From Sipunculus nudus (Eukaryota > Annelida > Sipuncula > Golfingiida > Sipunculidae), in contig CM049309.1 of assembly GCA_026874595.1 (NCBI GenBank), positions 71,902,926-71,966,925 of the forward strand: 64,000 nucleotides of DNA, given 5' to 3'. The notes below the pieces were generated by a model. That model was not told where the DNA came from and made no database searches. It saw nothing but the letters and a program-made list of their open reading frames with translations. Shown here piece by piece: positions 46,913 through 60,704 of this stretch (positions within the stretch are counted from its first letter, which is position 1; every line of letters begins with the position of its first letter). A program made the position numbers and the translations under genes.

Positions 46913-49900
46913 ATTTGTATACACAGACATTTGTCGTCACAACCGGAGAATTGAAGACAAACTGAAGCCAACGCCATTTATGGATACATTTAAAAGTACA
47001 CATTTTACTATTAGGGGCTACGGTTAAGTACAACCATGGTTTTGTCTTCTTCATCTTTTCCTCCGTCAAATCCATGGGAAACAGGATAGAGGTTAACGTT
47101 TTTTGCTCACCTGATAAAACTTCGATGCATAATCAAACCGTATAACTGTTCTAAATGAGAATGAACTGAATGAAATAAATTTGTAAACATTTTGCAAGTG
47201 TCGGGGTTCACTCAACGAAACATTTCAATACCATGATACAGGGTTCATGACAATGGCCATTTTCCAGCTACACAATGTCGAAAGGAACAAACCAAAATGG
47301 TTTTAAGCTTCAGTCCCACTAACACTCGCGACGACTGGGGAAAATTGGCGATAGAAAATTGAATGTTCGAAAGACCTCTCCAAAAAGGTCGCCGTTTGTC
47401 GAAACGACGAAGTCCGCCGTGCATCAAAAGGTATTAAGAGCGTGTACAATACCTTGCGAAAGCTTAGGTAGATTGTCAGAAATTTCAATGCTTTTAATGA
47501 AAGTTGGTCGCAAAGTTTTGTCGCAAGAAAATAGCGGCGATATATCAGTAAACCTCACAGAAGCTAGGGAATTAACCCAAGCCCCCCCCCCCCCCCCAAC
47601 ACACACACATAAGACAAATTTTATGTCTCAAAGCATATGTTGTGTTTCTTCGATAGGACGCCTAGGTATCTCTCTCACAAGTAGCCGGTTATCAGCAGGA
47701 GTTCACCGAAACATCGGTGTCCTTTCGCCGATCGGTAGAATTTGCATTTGTGCATTCGCCGATTGGTGGAATTTCCTGTTCTTCTATTTGTTCCAAATAA
47801 CTGCAAGTGCATGTTCTTTTTTATTGATAGGGTAGATGTGCAACCTGCAACTGCCAGAGAGAATGAGGCTGGGTCTAGAAAGGTTCATATATTTATTCCT
47901 TACCCATTAGGCATCCCCGATATATCTGTGATTGTTCGGCAATGTTCGGCTATGCATCTGCAACAGTTCTGGGATGATTGGCGGATCCCTGATTTATGTC
48001 TTCCGTTGCCACTCGGGCCTCGAGAACTGTCATGGAGAGGAAGACCGCTATACAGTGACCGCTAAGCCTGATTAAACAGCTAGTTATACGCGGCTAGGAA
48101 CCGTAACGCGAGTTAGTTTTGTGTCAGACGGAACCATTTGGTTCAGTTTTAAGTGCATGCAAGAGATTCGTGCCATGCCGTCGGTAGGTTGGAAATGGAT
48201 AGTTTATACAGCAGGTCGCTCGGGGTTCTCCGTCAGTCGTTTTATACCTTGTGTCTTTATATTATTGCTATATATAGGGGCCATTTAGTAATGTTTTAAA
48301 GTGATTTCATGGACCTGTGCAATTACGTAGTGGTAAGATTTAGACTTGAAACCGAATATATTTTAAAGTTTGAACCCTATTTGTGCAGTTGTTCAGGGAA
48401 AATGTGCAGTTGTATTATGGATTTGTGTTGTTCAAACATTTAGAATTTTGTTCCCGTCACAGACTTAAACAAGTTATGTCCATGAGAAATATTTCAATTT
48501 CATCGATCACTTATATCAAGGCTAAACACCATATAAACACCATAAAATTTGGTCTGATATGAGTTTGCAAACGTTCTGTTTAATAAAAGTATTGATTAAA
48601 TATATTTTGTCATACTTAAGTTCACTCATATTCTTCATATTACATAAATAAGTGAGATGAACTGGAAACGGTTCAACAGTACCATTTAGAAGGATCGGTC
48701 CATGGCTTTCAACTGCATAATGGATGGCTCTATAATAGGCCGTGAACTACAGTTATCAGCTAATTCTATAGTCAGACTGATGTTTCAACATGCAGTGTAT
48801 CTCTGTGTACAAATTCGATTTGTGTAACAAGTGAGTTAAATCTTGTACTTTCCATTTTTATACGTGACTTTTCTGTGCTTTTATTAGTCGACATAATGTA
48901 AAGCTGCTTTCCTAGCTCATATCGCTCCTTAGTCCATTTTGTGATTCTCTAAAACAATATTAGTCACTATATTTTGACTGAACGCCCCAATAGTTCACAG
49001 TAAGGGACAAGGTACATATATACAATACATTTCTTCAACAATGTTCTGGTTCTCTCTCCAACAGTGCAGGTATCAGGTAATTATAATTCTGACCTTATAG
49101 TCATATTTCCTTCAAGTTATCTGTTAAATAAGTTAAGTACACAATACATCATAGGCGCTCTGAATTATGCGAAAAATCGCCTTAATTCTTTTTTATTTTC
49201 AGTTGTACTCGATCTTTCCTGTTACAGTAATGCCTACTGTCTGTAAAGGTTGTTTTCTCTCGCGACCACTGTTTGTAAAGGTTGTTTACTCTCGCAAAAA
49301 AAGTTTGTAAAGGTTGTTTGCTCCGGCGACCTTCATTATATTTTGGCCCTGTTCCCGGATTCAAAGATGAAAAAAATCCACTAAAGCTTTATCATGCACT
49401 CAGGGATTCTGAAACGGTTACATGATTTCCCATGGTATCTATAATTAAGCTAGAAATAGCAATGATATGTGACTTCAGTTAAGCAATCTTTCATCAGGTT
49501 TATTTTTTAGGCTTTAAATCAGCCAGGTTCCGTCTGCATACATAATACGGATGAAAATAGACATCGCTGCTTATATGAATATCAGCGAATCGACTTTGCT
49601 ATTAACCTCGGTACAGTCAGCCTTAAGCAGTCACAATTACTGATCATCTGACGAACTGCCCAACAGGTCTCGGGTCCCGAGTATTATATGCAAAAAAAGT
49701 CATATTGAACTAGATATCTGCATTCTAAGGAATGCAAGCCCCCGCAATGCTCCCAAATTATGTTTGCATTAACTTATTCTGTTCATATGCCTAGTGTCAA
49801 TCGTGAATAAGTGACTTTAAATTTGCGAATATTTCTTAGTGACGTACCTAAAACCGGATCATGTGCCGGATCCACATCAAAATATAATCGATTTTACCAT

Positions 49901-50440
49901 GGCCCATTCCCGAAATGCCCTGAAACGTTAATGAGATTTCTTTCATGATTGCGTGAGTTATTTTGTAAAAGCATACCCTCCTGGTGGAGGCAACCGAGAG
50001 TGAACGAACTGTGCTCATAATATTTTGCATCGAGGACTAATTCCAACAAAGTTACAATTTTTACATTCGAAGGTAGCATACTTCTGTGGGTACTATGGAT
50101 TGTGCAATAGCTTATATAAATAAATTTGCATGTGCAATAACTCAAAACTAATTGTCAAAACAACATTAAGATTTATCGCCACCAAGATGTAGGTTCCTCA
50201 ATGTAGTTTATTTTATGGTGTCTATTATTTTTACCAAAAAAAAAAAAGAATCCAACCTTTTTTTCTGGCCATAGCAAACCTTTCAAAAAAAATTTACGCA
50301 AAGTGCGCATGTTCGCGCAAGGTCTATTGATATATAAACATGCAAGCTGATAGCACATTGTTACAGATGTCTCTTTTATTGTGTGCAGCAAACTTACATG
50401 TGTCTGTGTAGCGCTAGCATTGTCCGTTGCCATGGGAGAC
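46913..50440. other. Stretch between two LTR-like copies, no gene
   Basis: No reverse transcriptase, integrase or protease motif in any frame I read. It contains a C run at 47,582-47,597. The frames at 47.3-48.1 kb have no domain. Confidence 0.45.
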
Positions 50441-50459
50441 GCGCGAGCTGGGCCGGCCC

Positions 50460-51170
50460 ACGTGTAACCCTGGCGTGTATAGTCACAGTGCTAATCTGGA
50501 ACTTTCTCGGCTGATCGCGCTCTATGAGCGCGTGTCTTGTAATGTTCTTTGGGCGTGTGTATTATGTATTGTTAGGTTCTTTTGGATTGTTCGTGAAATA
50601 GAATTTTCGGATGAAAAGTTATAAATAGGGGGCTGTGTTTTGGAGCGGGGGGGGGGGGGGAGGGGGGGGGGGAGAAATATTCCAGTTGACACGGAAGAGT
50701 GGGAGTCAGTTTTGGACCTATCCGATAAATGCAGTAGTGCCAGAGATTCTACGAACACTATGAAAATTTAGTGCCTGTCTCCAGTTTGATTTCGGGTTTA
50801 TAACGAGAGCTTTACATCTGACTATTTGAACAGTTTACGTGGATTATTAGTTTTAAAGGACTTGTTGTCGCTCTGACAGTGGTAGTGTCCAGGTACTGTA
50901 CACTTTGTTTATTATACTGAGTGGTTGTATTGATTTGCTGTTGTACTGTTGTGATACTGTGTAATTGTATTGATTAAGTGTATTGTAATGTTAGGGTTAT
51001 TTTAAGAATAAATCATAATTATTTGTTAACAAAAAACCACTGACTTCTTTATTTATTCCCCTAGACATTTCACGCTGCCTAGTGTAACAGAATCTGATTT
51101 TTATTTATCTCCGTAACAAAATTTATGCTCGTCACGACTACGTCTTCTGTTAATATTAGGTTCCGTAACA
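50460..51170 (+). repeat. LTR-like element, copy 2
   Basis: Same family as copy 1 and in the same direction: AAGTTATAAATAGGGGGCTG, then a G-rich run at 50,647-50,672, the AATAAATCATAATTATTTG poly(A) region and GGTTCCGTAACA at the end. It ends just beside the decayed lectin exon. Confidence 0.65.
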
Positions 51171-51749
51171 ACATCTTTTATAAAGTTAGTTAACCTGATA
51201 AAATAAGGTTGACATATAGCCGGCTTCTCACATATTGCCGTACATTGTGTGCTGTTCCACGCCCGCAGCCACACCAAGTTGTGATGATCCAGTCTCGATA
51301 TAATTCATTAGTCGGCTCTGGCTGCCCAAAGGCCCACTCAGTTAATTCTATCTTCTGACCAGTAGCATTCCAGGACCACTGATCTGTTTTTCTGTTCAGG
51401 ACAGCGCTTGTCCAAAATCCGATTCCTTTTTGCGCATCTGAAAGGATCACCAAGTCGTTACATGTATATTATCATCTGGCCTCTGCGCTTCCAAAAAGCT
51501 CCTCTTTTTGATATTTCATGAATTATGCAGTAAGTCCGCACGTGAATGGGACCGAAATTTTAATTGACGATTACCAATGACGGATTGAAAACCAGTGTAA
51601 CAAAAGCAAAGACAGGAGTCATAACTTTGCAAATGCCTCATGGACACATGCAACGAAACTGGAAAGGTTTTAAAGCCTTCATTCAATTGTCAAATTCTCG
51701 CTTTGGTTCTACCACAAAGAACCCATTTATCTAGTAACAGCAATTGATA

Positions 51750-52118
51750 TCATTTACCGGTGCGTATATACAGGCAGCGTAGACAAGCCATTTCATAAGT
51801 CCAGCGTACTTGTTTATAATTCATGAAATTGCATGCAGTGCGATTGGATGAAGAAAGATCTCTGGGAGTGTAGCTGACATAGTCTGGATTATTTGAGGAT
51901 AAATCAGCTTCTACGTGTTTACCCCTGCCGAAGTTTATTGGTGTCAATTTTTTTCGATTCCTCCACAAACTTTTGAATTTTGTTTTCTGATCATCAATGG
52001 TCTCATGGAAATTTGTGCTAACCACAGAATAATTCTTACATGTTAATATATCAGTAATGAAACAAGATTCTGTTCGGTTTCCTTTGAAGCAGCGTATCCT
52101 TTGAAGGTTTTCGGACAT
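51750..52118 (-). other. Unassigned open frame in lectin pseudogene intron
   Basis: A 122-codon minus frame with five or six cysteines, ending near an ACCG|GTAAATG donor. I recognise no domain. It lies between two lectin exons on the same strand and could be an extra exon or chance. Confidence 0.2.
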
Positions 52119-53079
52119 GATAGGAATTTAAAGGAAAAAAGATAAAAGTGAAGCAAGATAAACTTAAAGCATGATAGTAAGGAGCATGTTAAATGTAAAT
52201 AAACAACAGATTTAGTTGGAGCAAAGGTAAGGGAAAGAAGAATCAAATGAACGAGAACGGAAGAAAAAAAGGGAAGCCACTAAAAAATGGTTAATAATAA
52301 GAAAGCAAAAGAAAAAGCGGGAAAGGAATAAAGAAAATAAGAAAGCATGACTTAAATAAAATAGTAACTATAAAGTAACTAAACTTCTTGTAAATGTCAT
52401 GCGGCAACTTAAATAAAACAAATATGAAAATTGATTATTTCTTCTGAGTATTCACAGATGAGCTGAATATGGTGACGTCACATTTTTGTAATTTGCATAT
52501 TATTACGAAAAGTAACAAGGGCCTAGAGTCACAAAATGCCCCCAGCCATGTGTGTAACTAAGGAAGTATGTATCAGTGATACCCAAATATCCCCAGACCT
52601 TGGCAAACCCCCTTTTAAATTAAGAATACTAGCAAAATACAATACAAATTGGATTTAAATAAATGAAATGCATGATTAGCTAAAAAGTTATCGTGGTGGC
52701 CCTGGTTTAACTTGGAGCAACCAGGGATGTAATTTGTAAACTAGACAGGTTTCAGCAAGAGATATCAAGAGACGATTATCAAAAATAGATAGCTGTAATG
52801 TTTGTAGTCAAGAAATAATCCTGCGATTTTATTCTGACAAGCCCTGCTCGTGCTGGTATATTTGGAACTAGATTTAACATTATGTATGCAAACACCTGAA
52901 ATTGTAACATTAAGTGATTGGTACATTAAGATTTGCATGTGTCAGTGTGTGAAGCGGAAATGACCGATACCTTCATGATGATAATATTAATATTTAAAAA
53001 AAAATATATTTTGTTAAATATTTCAAAGTTACTAAAATGTTTCAAAGTAAATGAACCCTGGTACAATATTTCCTGTAAG

Positions 53080-53500
53080 AGAATAAATTACATAAGATAA
53101 AAAGAAAAGACAGAATAATAATTAAAAGAATGAGTAAAATAAAAGATTAGAAGATAATTTTAAAATTTTAAAAATATTTTGTTTAATCTGTCAAGATTAC
53201 TGAAAATGTTTCAAAGTAAATGAACCCTGGTACAGCATATCCTGTGAGAGAATAAATCAAATAGGATAAAAAGAAGTGACAAATAATAATAAAAAGACTG
53301 TGTAGAATAATAAAAGGGAAAAAATTTCCTCTTATGGATAGGTTGAGATAAATAGAAATAAAACAAAAAGAAAGTAAGAAAGATAGAAAGACATGAAGAA
53401 AGAATTTTTAAAAATATTATAAATAGCAAACAGACCAAAGAAAGGACAAGAAAAAAGCACGATAAAAAAAAAACAACGGATGAAAAGAATAAAAACAAGA
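53080..53500. repeat. Purine-rich low-complexity block
   Basis: A/G-rich on the + strand, so pyrimidine-rich on the lectin sense strand. It includes two related phrases (TCAAAGTAAATGAACCCTGG at about 53,041 and 53,211) that form a 170-bp direct duplication. Position matches the pyrimidine block in the first lectin gene. Confidence 0.65.
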
Positions 53501-54242
53501 AAGCGTGATTGATGAAAGGAAACAAGGAATATACCTAAAACTATCAACCAGACCTAACATAAACAGGAAAAATGTAACGCAATAATAATACCTGTAAAAG
53601 CATGTTTTAATGGTCCTGCTCCGCCTTGCTCTCAATGCTTACAAGTTCCCCGTTCTGCGCCTGAAAGCCCTTTCTCGCGAAGGTCCAGGCTAATGGCGGA
53701 TGGACAAGCCTGTAGCATGAACCATTCCTGGGTCGGTTTCCGAGAAAGTAATGCCCGTAGCCATTTGTACAGGGATCTTAACAATGCAAAATAAAGTTTA
53801 AATGAGTAAACACCGTTTGTCAGATCGTGCATTCCTTAAATATCAGAATATTAATGTTTCAATAGCAAAAATAATATTACAACATTAGTAAGGTTTTAAA
53901 TTATATATTTTTTTAAATATGCCAAGAGGATGCGCAACCTATTTCTTTTATCTTTTGGTGTATTTGATTATGCTCCGTAGCCACTATCAGTATATTTTCA
54001 TAAGATAAACTTAATGATAAACTAAAATAACCAGAGACCACATTTACCTGTCATTTATTATTGCTATCCTCGTGTTTCAACAAATGGCTTTTAGTCTTTG
54101 ATGCCAAACAAGGAATGCGAAATATAAAATTACAACAAAGTGCAGAATTGATAAACCCTAGTCTGGTGGGAAATTTTCAAATTATTCCCGCGCTTATACA
54201 TGGTCCTCATTTACCAATATATATTGTCAGTGTTGCCATTAT

Positions 54243-54249
<7 letters not shown>

Positions 54250-54290
<41 letters not shown>
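54250..54290. repeat. CT microsatellite
   Basis: About 20 CT units, just upstream of the lectin pseudogene exon on the other strand. Confidence 0.95.
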
Positions 54291-54295
<5 letters not shown>

Positions 54296-55070
54296 CATGT
54301 GTTCATGTACGCTTTTCATAGATCTTGATTCAGCGAGCCGCTCTGGTGTCTATTGCATGAATAATTGACAAGCCTGCAAGTGTTTGGGCTGTTTTGCAAA
54401 TCAAATCCCAACGAACAAATGTAGAAAATTCACCGTTTACACGCAGTCTGAACAAGACCACCTGCAAATATGGCTCGACAGGTCAAATTCTCGATGCCCT
54501 TAAGGCAATGCTTAACGTTTGATCTAACACAAGCACCAGGCGTGCTCCAGCAGTCGCGTAAAACTAGTGTGCGCGTGTAGTTGACTGATTCAACAGCTTT
54601 TTCAGTATCCATTAAATAGGGCGGCCCGTTGATTCAAGGTGTGTGAAAGCGTAGCTGGCAGAGACATGGTAGTATAGAGACGTGTTTGAACACAATCACC
54701 GTAAAGAGTTTTACCATCTTGTACTTTAGTAACAACATGCACTCACCGCATTTTTTATTTGCTCCTCCCTTTTCCAGCTCGATTGAAGGATCTGCCTGTG
54801 GATCTTCATGGAGCTGTGTTTGTGAAACTTTCCTCATGGTCAAACTGAACCCACGGCCCCTGCAACCTTGCTTGTCTAATCCATTTAATGTAGTTAACTA
54901 ACACGACACGACTAAACTTGTGCTCTGATTTGCACGTGATATTTTCCTAGATTCTCCCGTTATTTACAAGGATGACAACGCTGCAAAAGGAAACACCTTA
55001 AATATTTGGACGACAGAACCATGTCATATATTCAGATACATTTCAATAGTCAGTAGATAACCTGTTATCC

Positions 55071-55113
<43 letters not shown>

Positions 55114-55948
55114 TGTTACGGAACCTAATATCAACAGATCACGTATGCGTGATGAACATAAATTTTGTCAAGGAGATAAAAAAAAATCAGATTCTGTAAC
55201 ACTAGGCAGCGTTGAAATGTCTAGAGTAATGAATAAAGAAGTCAGTGGTTTTTAGTTAACAAATAACTATTTTATTCTTAAAACAACCCTAACATTACAA
55301 TACACTAAATCAATACAATTACACAGTATAACAGCAGTATAACAACAAATCAATACAATCACACAGTAAAATAGACAAAGTGCACAGTACCTGGATACCA
55401 CCACTGTCACAGCGATAAGTCCTTTAAAATGTATAAGCCGGACGAACAGTTCACACAAATTCTCTCAGAGAATAACCAATGTAAAGCTCTTGTAACAATC
55501 CCGAAAGTAAACTGAAGACCAAATAAGATTCGTCAAAAATCCAAAAGAAAATCTGAAGAAAATCTATAATTGCCTCACTTATCGGAATAGATCCGACAAA
55601 CTGACATACACGCTTCTGTGTCCGCTTGAATATTCTCTCACTTATCTCTCGGCTTTAAAACACAGCCCCTATTAATAGCTTTTCATCTCAAGCCGAGAAC
55701 TTTCTATTTCTCGAACAATCTAAAGAATCTAACATTATACACAGTACACACGCGTTAAAGGAAACATTCAGAACAACGAATGCCGTGTCTCTAAATATCA
55801 GGGTTCACATTTGAGCTCGACCCGGCTCGGCCAGGCGAGAAGGCCCCAAGCTAGCATGACAACGCGAGTTCAAGCAGTACGGATTAAATTGAGAGTGCAA
55901 CGCGCGGCCAGGCGAGGCCGCTACAACACGAGTTACGCCCGTGTCACA
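55114..55948 (-). repeat. LTR-like element, copy 3 (fullest)
   Basis: Minus orientation. Begins TGTGACACGGGCGTAACTCG and ends GGTTCCGTAACA, about 835 bp, with a TATA-like AGCTATTAATAGGGGC and a poly(A) signal. Only this copy has the GC-rich first 150 bp. No paired LTR or coding core is seen, so it is likely a solo LTR. It abuts an AT/TG microsatellite that hides any target duplication. Confidence 0.65.
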
Positions 55949-57750
55949 CAATAAAAGGGCACCTGTAACAATGTGGCCTTTGTTTTTAAATACAGAACCG
56001 AATAATATATGAATGATCCTTGTAATATGCATGGCCCTTGCACGTACGGCGTCTCCAAACGTCAAAATTCAACCATTGGTGACAAAACTGACACATCAGA
56101 CAATACGTCTGTAACCTTAATATTATTGCAACCTATTCTAATAAGTCAGCAGTTGAGTAAAGAAGAAATGACCCCTGTTGTGCATTATTTAACATAACTA
56201 TTGCTAAAATGACAGAAATAGGTTCATAAATACATAAAAACATAATACTTTGCCTTGAAAATTATTATTACTTATTATTATTATTATTATTATTATCATT
56301 ATTATATGACCTCCCGACAGAACGACGTAATTCACAACTTTTTTCATCTTTCTCTTCTTATCGTTGTCCCTTTCTGTACTAAAATATACAAAATTGTTTA
56401 AATACCTATTCATTAGAGCAATAATTGAAAGCCTATTCATGTAAATTAAGAAGAATGTTAAGTTTCAATTGTGATGCCAGATAGGTATAATGCCCCTACA
56501 CTACAAGCAAAGAAAACCAGCTAGTTGCATTTTGATTCCCCTTTGGAATATGACATAAACTGGAAAACATGATCATCAAATAGTCTAATACACGCTATAT
56601 AAAAGCTTGCGTTAAAAGAAAGAATTGCTTTTCAAGTGGAAATGCAGACGCAGTCCTGAAGAGCTATACGAAAATAGAAATAGGAAGAAAACTTCAATAA
56701 GAAATGTGTTATAATTAAAAAAAACAACATAATCTACCATGATTTGTTGCACCAACACAATTCTATTCCTAACTTATTACATTACAAGAAACACTTGGTA
56801 TCATATGACGAAAAAGTGACGGTAAACCTATGATACATTTGTACGTGCATTTGCATAAAACAATTATTTTATCGCATTTGATTTTGAAAATATTTTACCG
56901 CATATGTCGATGCATTTTTATTTTATATATTTGATGTAACGTTTCCCTTTAAATACATTTTTATCACAATTATATTTGATATTATGAAGACATTTAATTT
57001 ATTTGAAACATTTGTAATTAATAGCATTGGGTCGCATTTGCATCCAAGCCTAATTATTTACCTTATTGTTTCTGACGTAAGGACGTTAATGCTACGCGGC
57101 TAAGTGGACCTGTTCGTGTGTGGGACTTTCGCGTAAGTGCGCTAATGTGGTTTTAGAATTCATGAGCCAGGAAGCTTGTACCATGGCCACATCCACCGAG
57201 AACAACGACAACGCAACGAGTTCCTGTCAATAACTAATGGATTCAGGTTTTCATGACACATTGATTGTACATTGTGTGCAATAAATTTGTCATTTCTTCA
57301 ATAACCTCGGTGTCTTGAATGAGTTCATTTATTCATTGAAAAAATACGGCAGAAATGTTAAAGGATAACATTATAAAGACACAAATGGAATTCAATCTGT
57401 AGACACCTTTTACGTGACGGAAGAGAAAAACAAACGGGTCTTCTTCAAGCCGATAATCAAGAATAATGCAAAGAGTACAATACATGTGGCTTTAGTGTAG
57501 TTGTGGGAATACCTGGTTACCATAATCTTATTTCTATCGTCTTGAATTCCTGTTATTAGGAATACAGGTGTAAACAGTTTTCAATCAACTTTATAAACAC
57601 CCCCTGTTCTTTACTGAGCGTTAAACCTTAACATAAACCTTTGCTCCTCAGTTATTTGTTTATATATATACACAAGGCCAGTGACGTCAATTTATCTTCA
57701 AGGGTGGGCCGGGGAGGGGGATTACTCGCATTCGTTGGAGGGTAATCAGT

Positions 57751-57807
<57 letters not shown>

Positions 57808-60700
57808 ATGTATGACACATTTCAAATATTTCACAGTTAAGTATAATGTTTTGAGAAATAAGGTATTTTGTTTCCAGTATATGTAAAATCTTACCCAGGT
57901 TTAGAACTACAATATTTCATAGTAAACCAAGGTCTAGAATTCAAATTATTAATATATTTAATTCCAAATCTTAAATATTATTCGCTGGGTATCAGGGATA
58001 CCCCCCCCCCCCCTGTATTTACGCACCTGCACAAGGCTGTAGTTTTCATGTGCAATTGCATTATACAGATTAAGAGTACCCGCACAAACTTAATTGCAGT
58101 CTAACGATTAGGCTGCAGTGCAATAGCAGACGAAGATTCGGGCCTTAAACCTATCTTTATAAAAGGTAACTGGTAAATATTATTTAGAATTTCATGCCCT
58201 TTTTCATTAAACACATTAGGTGACATGGCTGTCGGTCTAAACGATGGGCCTTCTTGTCTGCCCATCCCGAATATTAAGTAAATAATAAAGAAATGGAATA
58301 TATAGATTGAAAAACACTAGGAAATGTCAGTAATATTTACAAGAAAATGAGACAGAAAAGTAACACATTTAACCGAAATCTACACTAACAGCAATTCAAG
58401 CGCCTGTGCTGAGACAATGACCGACAGAGATAGGTGATATCTTAACCTCCGTGTCCGTTTGTATCTTAACCGTTAACGGCAGATAAAGCAAAGAATGGCA
58501 ATGCGTTCAGACAGTGTGTCAGTGTGATGCGTAGATCGATAAAGCCTTTTCCCACTAGCTGAAAAGCTGGCCTCCCAGACAGCGGGAATTCTCTTAGTGT
58601 TGAATAACACATGTTACAACTCCCATGCGGAAGTATTTCCGGGTCGTTTTGGAAGCGAGCAATGTCCGCTTCCTTTGGCGTTTACACCTCCCTTATATGA
58701 ATGACTCAACGAAGCAGTATCTTGGCTGACTGGTGACATGTAGCCCATAGAGGGCTCACGTGCTGGCATACTACCAGAAGATATATATATTTATTCATGT
58801 CATATTTTTTCTCAGTGGACCAGCGGCAAAGATCGAGTAAATAAACACCTGGAGGTTGTTCGGTTATTTCTAGTTTAGACACTTATATGTCGTAAAACTA
58901 ACTATTTACGTGAGAAGTTATTATTTCGAAAGAACCGATCTGGTGTAGAAAAGCAAGGCGTAGGGAAAAAGAAGTAGGGGTCTATAACTCATCAGGGGAT
59001 TGTTTATTTTACATTGAAATTTAACATTTTCACGGGGAAGCAGATGCCGGAGCCGTATACTTCTCTAAAATAATGTACTCCAGGTTTAGCAAAATCAAAA
59101 AATTGGAGAGCTTAGTAATGAAACTACAGTTCTGTTTTTTTTTATTTATTTATATTTTTGCCATTCGCGGTTGTTCTGTTTCAAAGACTACATGATCTTT
59201 TGCAAGGGTTGTGCACAATCTGCAACATAGCGCACTCACAAGAGTCTGATCCTGCTAATAAGTGTTTGTGGGCTTTGAAATCTACGGCCAAAAATGCACC
59301 AGGGCTTCTTCATGCACACGTAGGTATCAATATAGTGAAGAGATTAATGAAGTCCGTTCAAATAAGTTAGATAAAAATTGCTTCAAGGCAAAGTACATAA
59401 CACAAGTGTTTTTGGTAAGAACTTCATGGATTAAGAAATATTTTGTTAGCATGCGCATGTTAAATGAGAAACGTGTTTCACTAAAATTTAACAAATTTGG
59501 ATATTAAAGTTGAGACAAGTAGTCCCGGCAGTCCCACATTGCCTATTGTTCGATTTGAGTAGAAACAACCTATTGCGGGAGGGGGAAGGGCCGGGTTAGG
59601 AAGGACGCTTCCATGTATTATGCCATCAGGGGCAACCCTATAAGTACACTCATGTATCAAATACTGGCGGTTTATAACTTTCTTCCAGAATAAATATATA
59701 ATATATAATATATATATATAATAAATACTATCAATATATATGACACATAAATGACTATTAATTTTGGAAATTTCGCTGGGCTTTCATTTGCTGTTGCTGA
59801 TGTTGCCCTCTGTTGTGTCACGAGTAACCTGTACTAAGTAACATTCTTTTCCAGATTTATGACAAATGTGTATGTTGCTTCGCAAGGTTTCGAATTAGCA
59901 CAGACAAAGCTAATATAGATCTGCCAGACCTGTGATATATATCAGTAATGACAGAGGTACATACACTTTCTTTTCCGATTAATAATGCGTGGTGCTGAGT
60001 CATAAAATCGATAATTATATATCGGTTAAGCATGTCATTGCCCCACACAGCGGCACACGCCGATGCAACATGAGGAGAAGCTCGTATTGGCAGAATGGAA
60101 TTGGTGATATCGACAATGAAAGCGACAAGCACTGACAGGACGGGAACAAGACATATCAAGTTACCATGGTGACGCCAATAAAGCCCCACCTGGTTGTGAT
60201 ACTTAACTATTTTACTTTTTTGTGTACAATCATTGCTAATCAGAATTACATTGGCAAAGGTACGTGGGGAGGGGGAAGGGGAGGGGGTGTTACATGGCAA
60301 TAACATTCACGGTCTGTTAATAAATATTTTATGAACCATTTTAATTGGTATTGATTAAATATTTGCCGGAAGGCAGCCGAGCCCCGCATATTAATAACAT
60401 TAACGTAATGGGTCGAACGGCGGTGATACAGACATAGTGGACACAGCGTAGTCCCCGGCGGGTAGGTGATGCAAAATTCTCTGATGAAGCACTAAACATT
60501 GCCAATTCATTTTCCTCTGTCATTGTGGCGAGTACCACCGTTTAGGGACATATATGAACAGAAAAAAAATCAGTTTCGCGACCGGTAAACATTTCATTGA
60601 ATAGAAGTGTTGAATACCTGAAAGATGTTCTTTGCCGAGGGTGAATACAGAGTAAGTAAAATGACAAGACAATTTATAACAGATTAATATTGCGTACCCG
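55949..60700. other. Intergenic, no gene supported
   Basis: Contains AT repeats (57,754-57,803 and 59,698-59,722) and a C run near 58,001-58,013. The frames at 59,158-59,507 and 59,857-60,306 (minus) show no domain or splice support. Confidence 0.45.
58210..58430 (+). repeat. Dispersed repeat S, copy 1
   Basis: Shares GGCTGTCGG.C near its start, and TCTACACTAACAGCAATTCA with AAGCGC at its end, with the copies at 61.6 and 62.6 kb. Confidence 0.55.
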
Positions 60701-60704
60701 CAAT

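Larger units (their letters stand above)
51190..54859 (-). pseudogene. Second C-type lectin gene, decayed
   Basis: Minus-strand exons correspond one to one to the lectin gene at 1.1-3.4 kb. 54859-54747 ends KKCG at a GTGAGT donor, the same position as the first copy. 53776 to about 53,610 encodes NGYGHYFLGNRPRNGSCYRL and SIESKAEQDH, then a TAA in place of a leucine codon. 51437 to about 51,195 encodes GIGFWTSAVLNRKTDQWSWN and WAFGQPEPTN, then loses frame after RDWIIT; the lost frame continues as WLRAWNSTQCTAICEKPAIC. This copy keeps the third domain cysteine (TQC) that the first copy lacks. No stop is found before the LTR-like copy at its 3' side. The stop and frameshift make it a probable pseudogene. 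Confidence 0.7.

Noticed and set aside
46150-51170. Copies 1 and 2 of the LTR-like family as one full retrotransposon
   Set aside because: Same direction and a plausible spacing, but no gag or pol motif between them and the two are clearly diverged.
53211-53635. Hydrophobic minus-strand frames
   Set aside because: Same cause: a purine-rich block read on the opposite strand.
59857-60306. 149-codon minus-strand frame
   Set aside because: No domain, splice signal or paralogue; one hydrophobic stretch is not enough.
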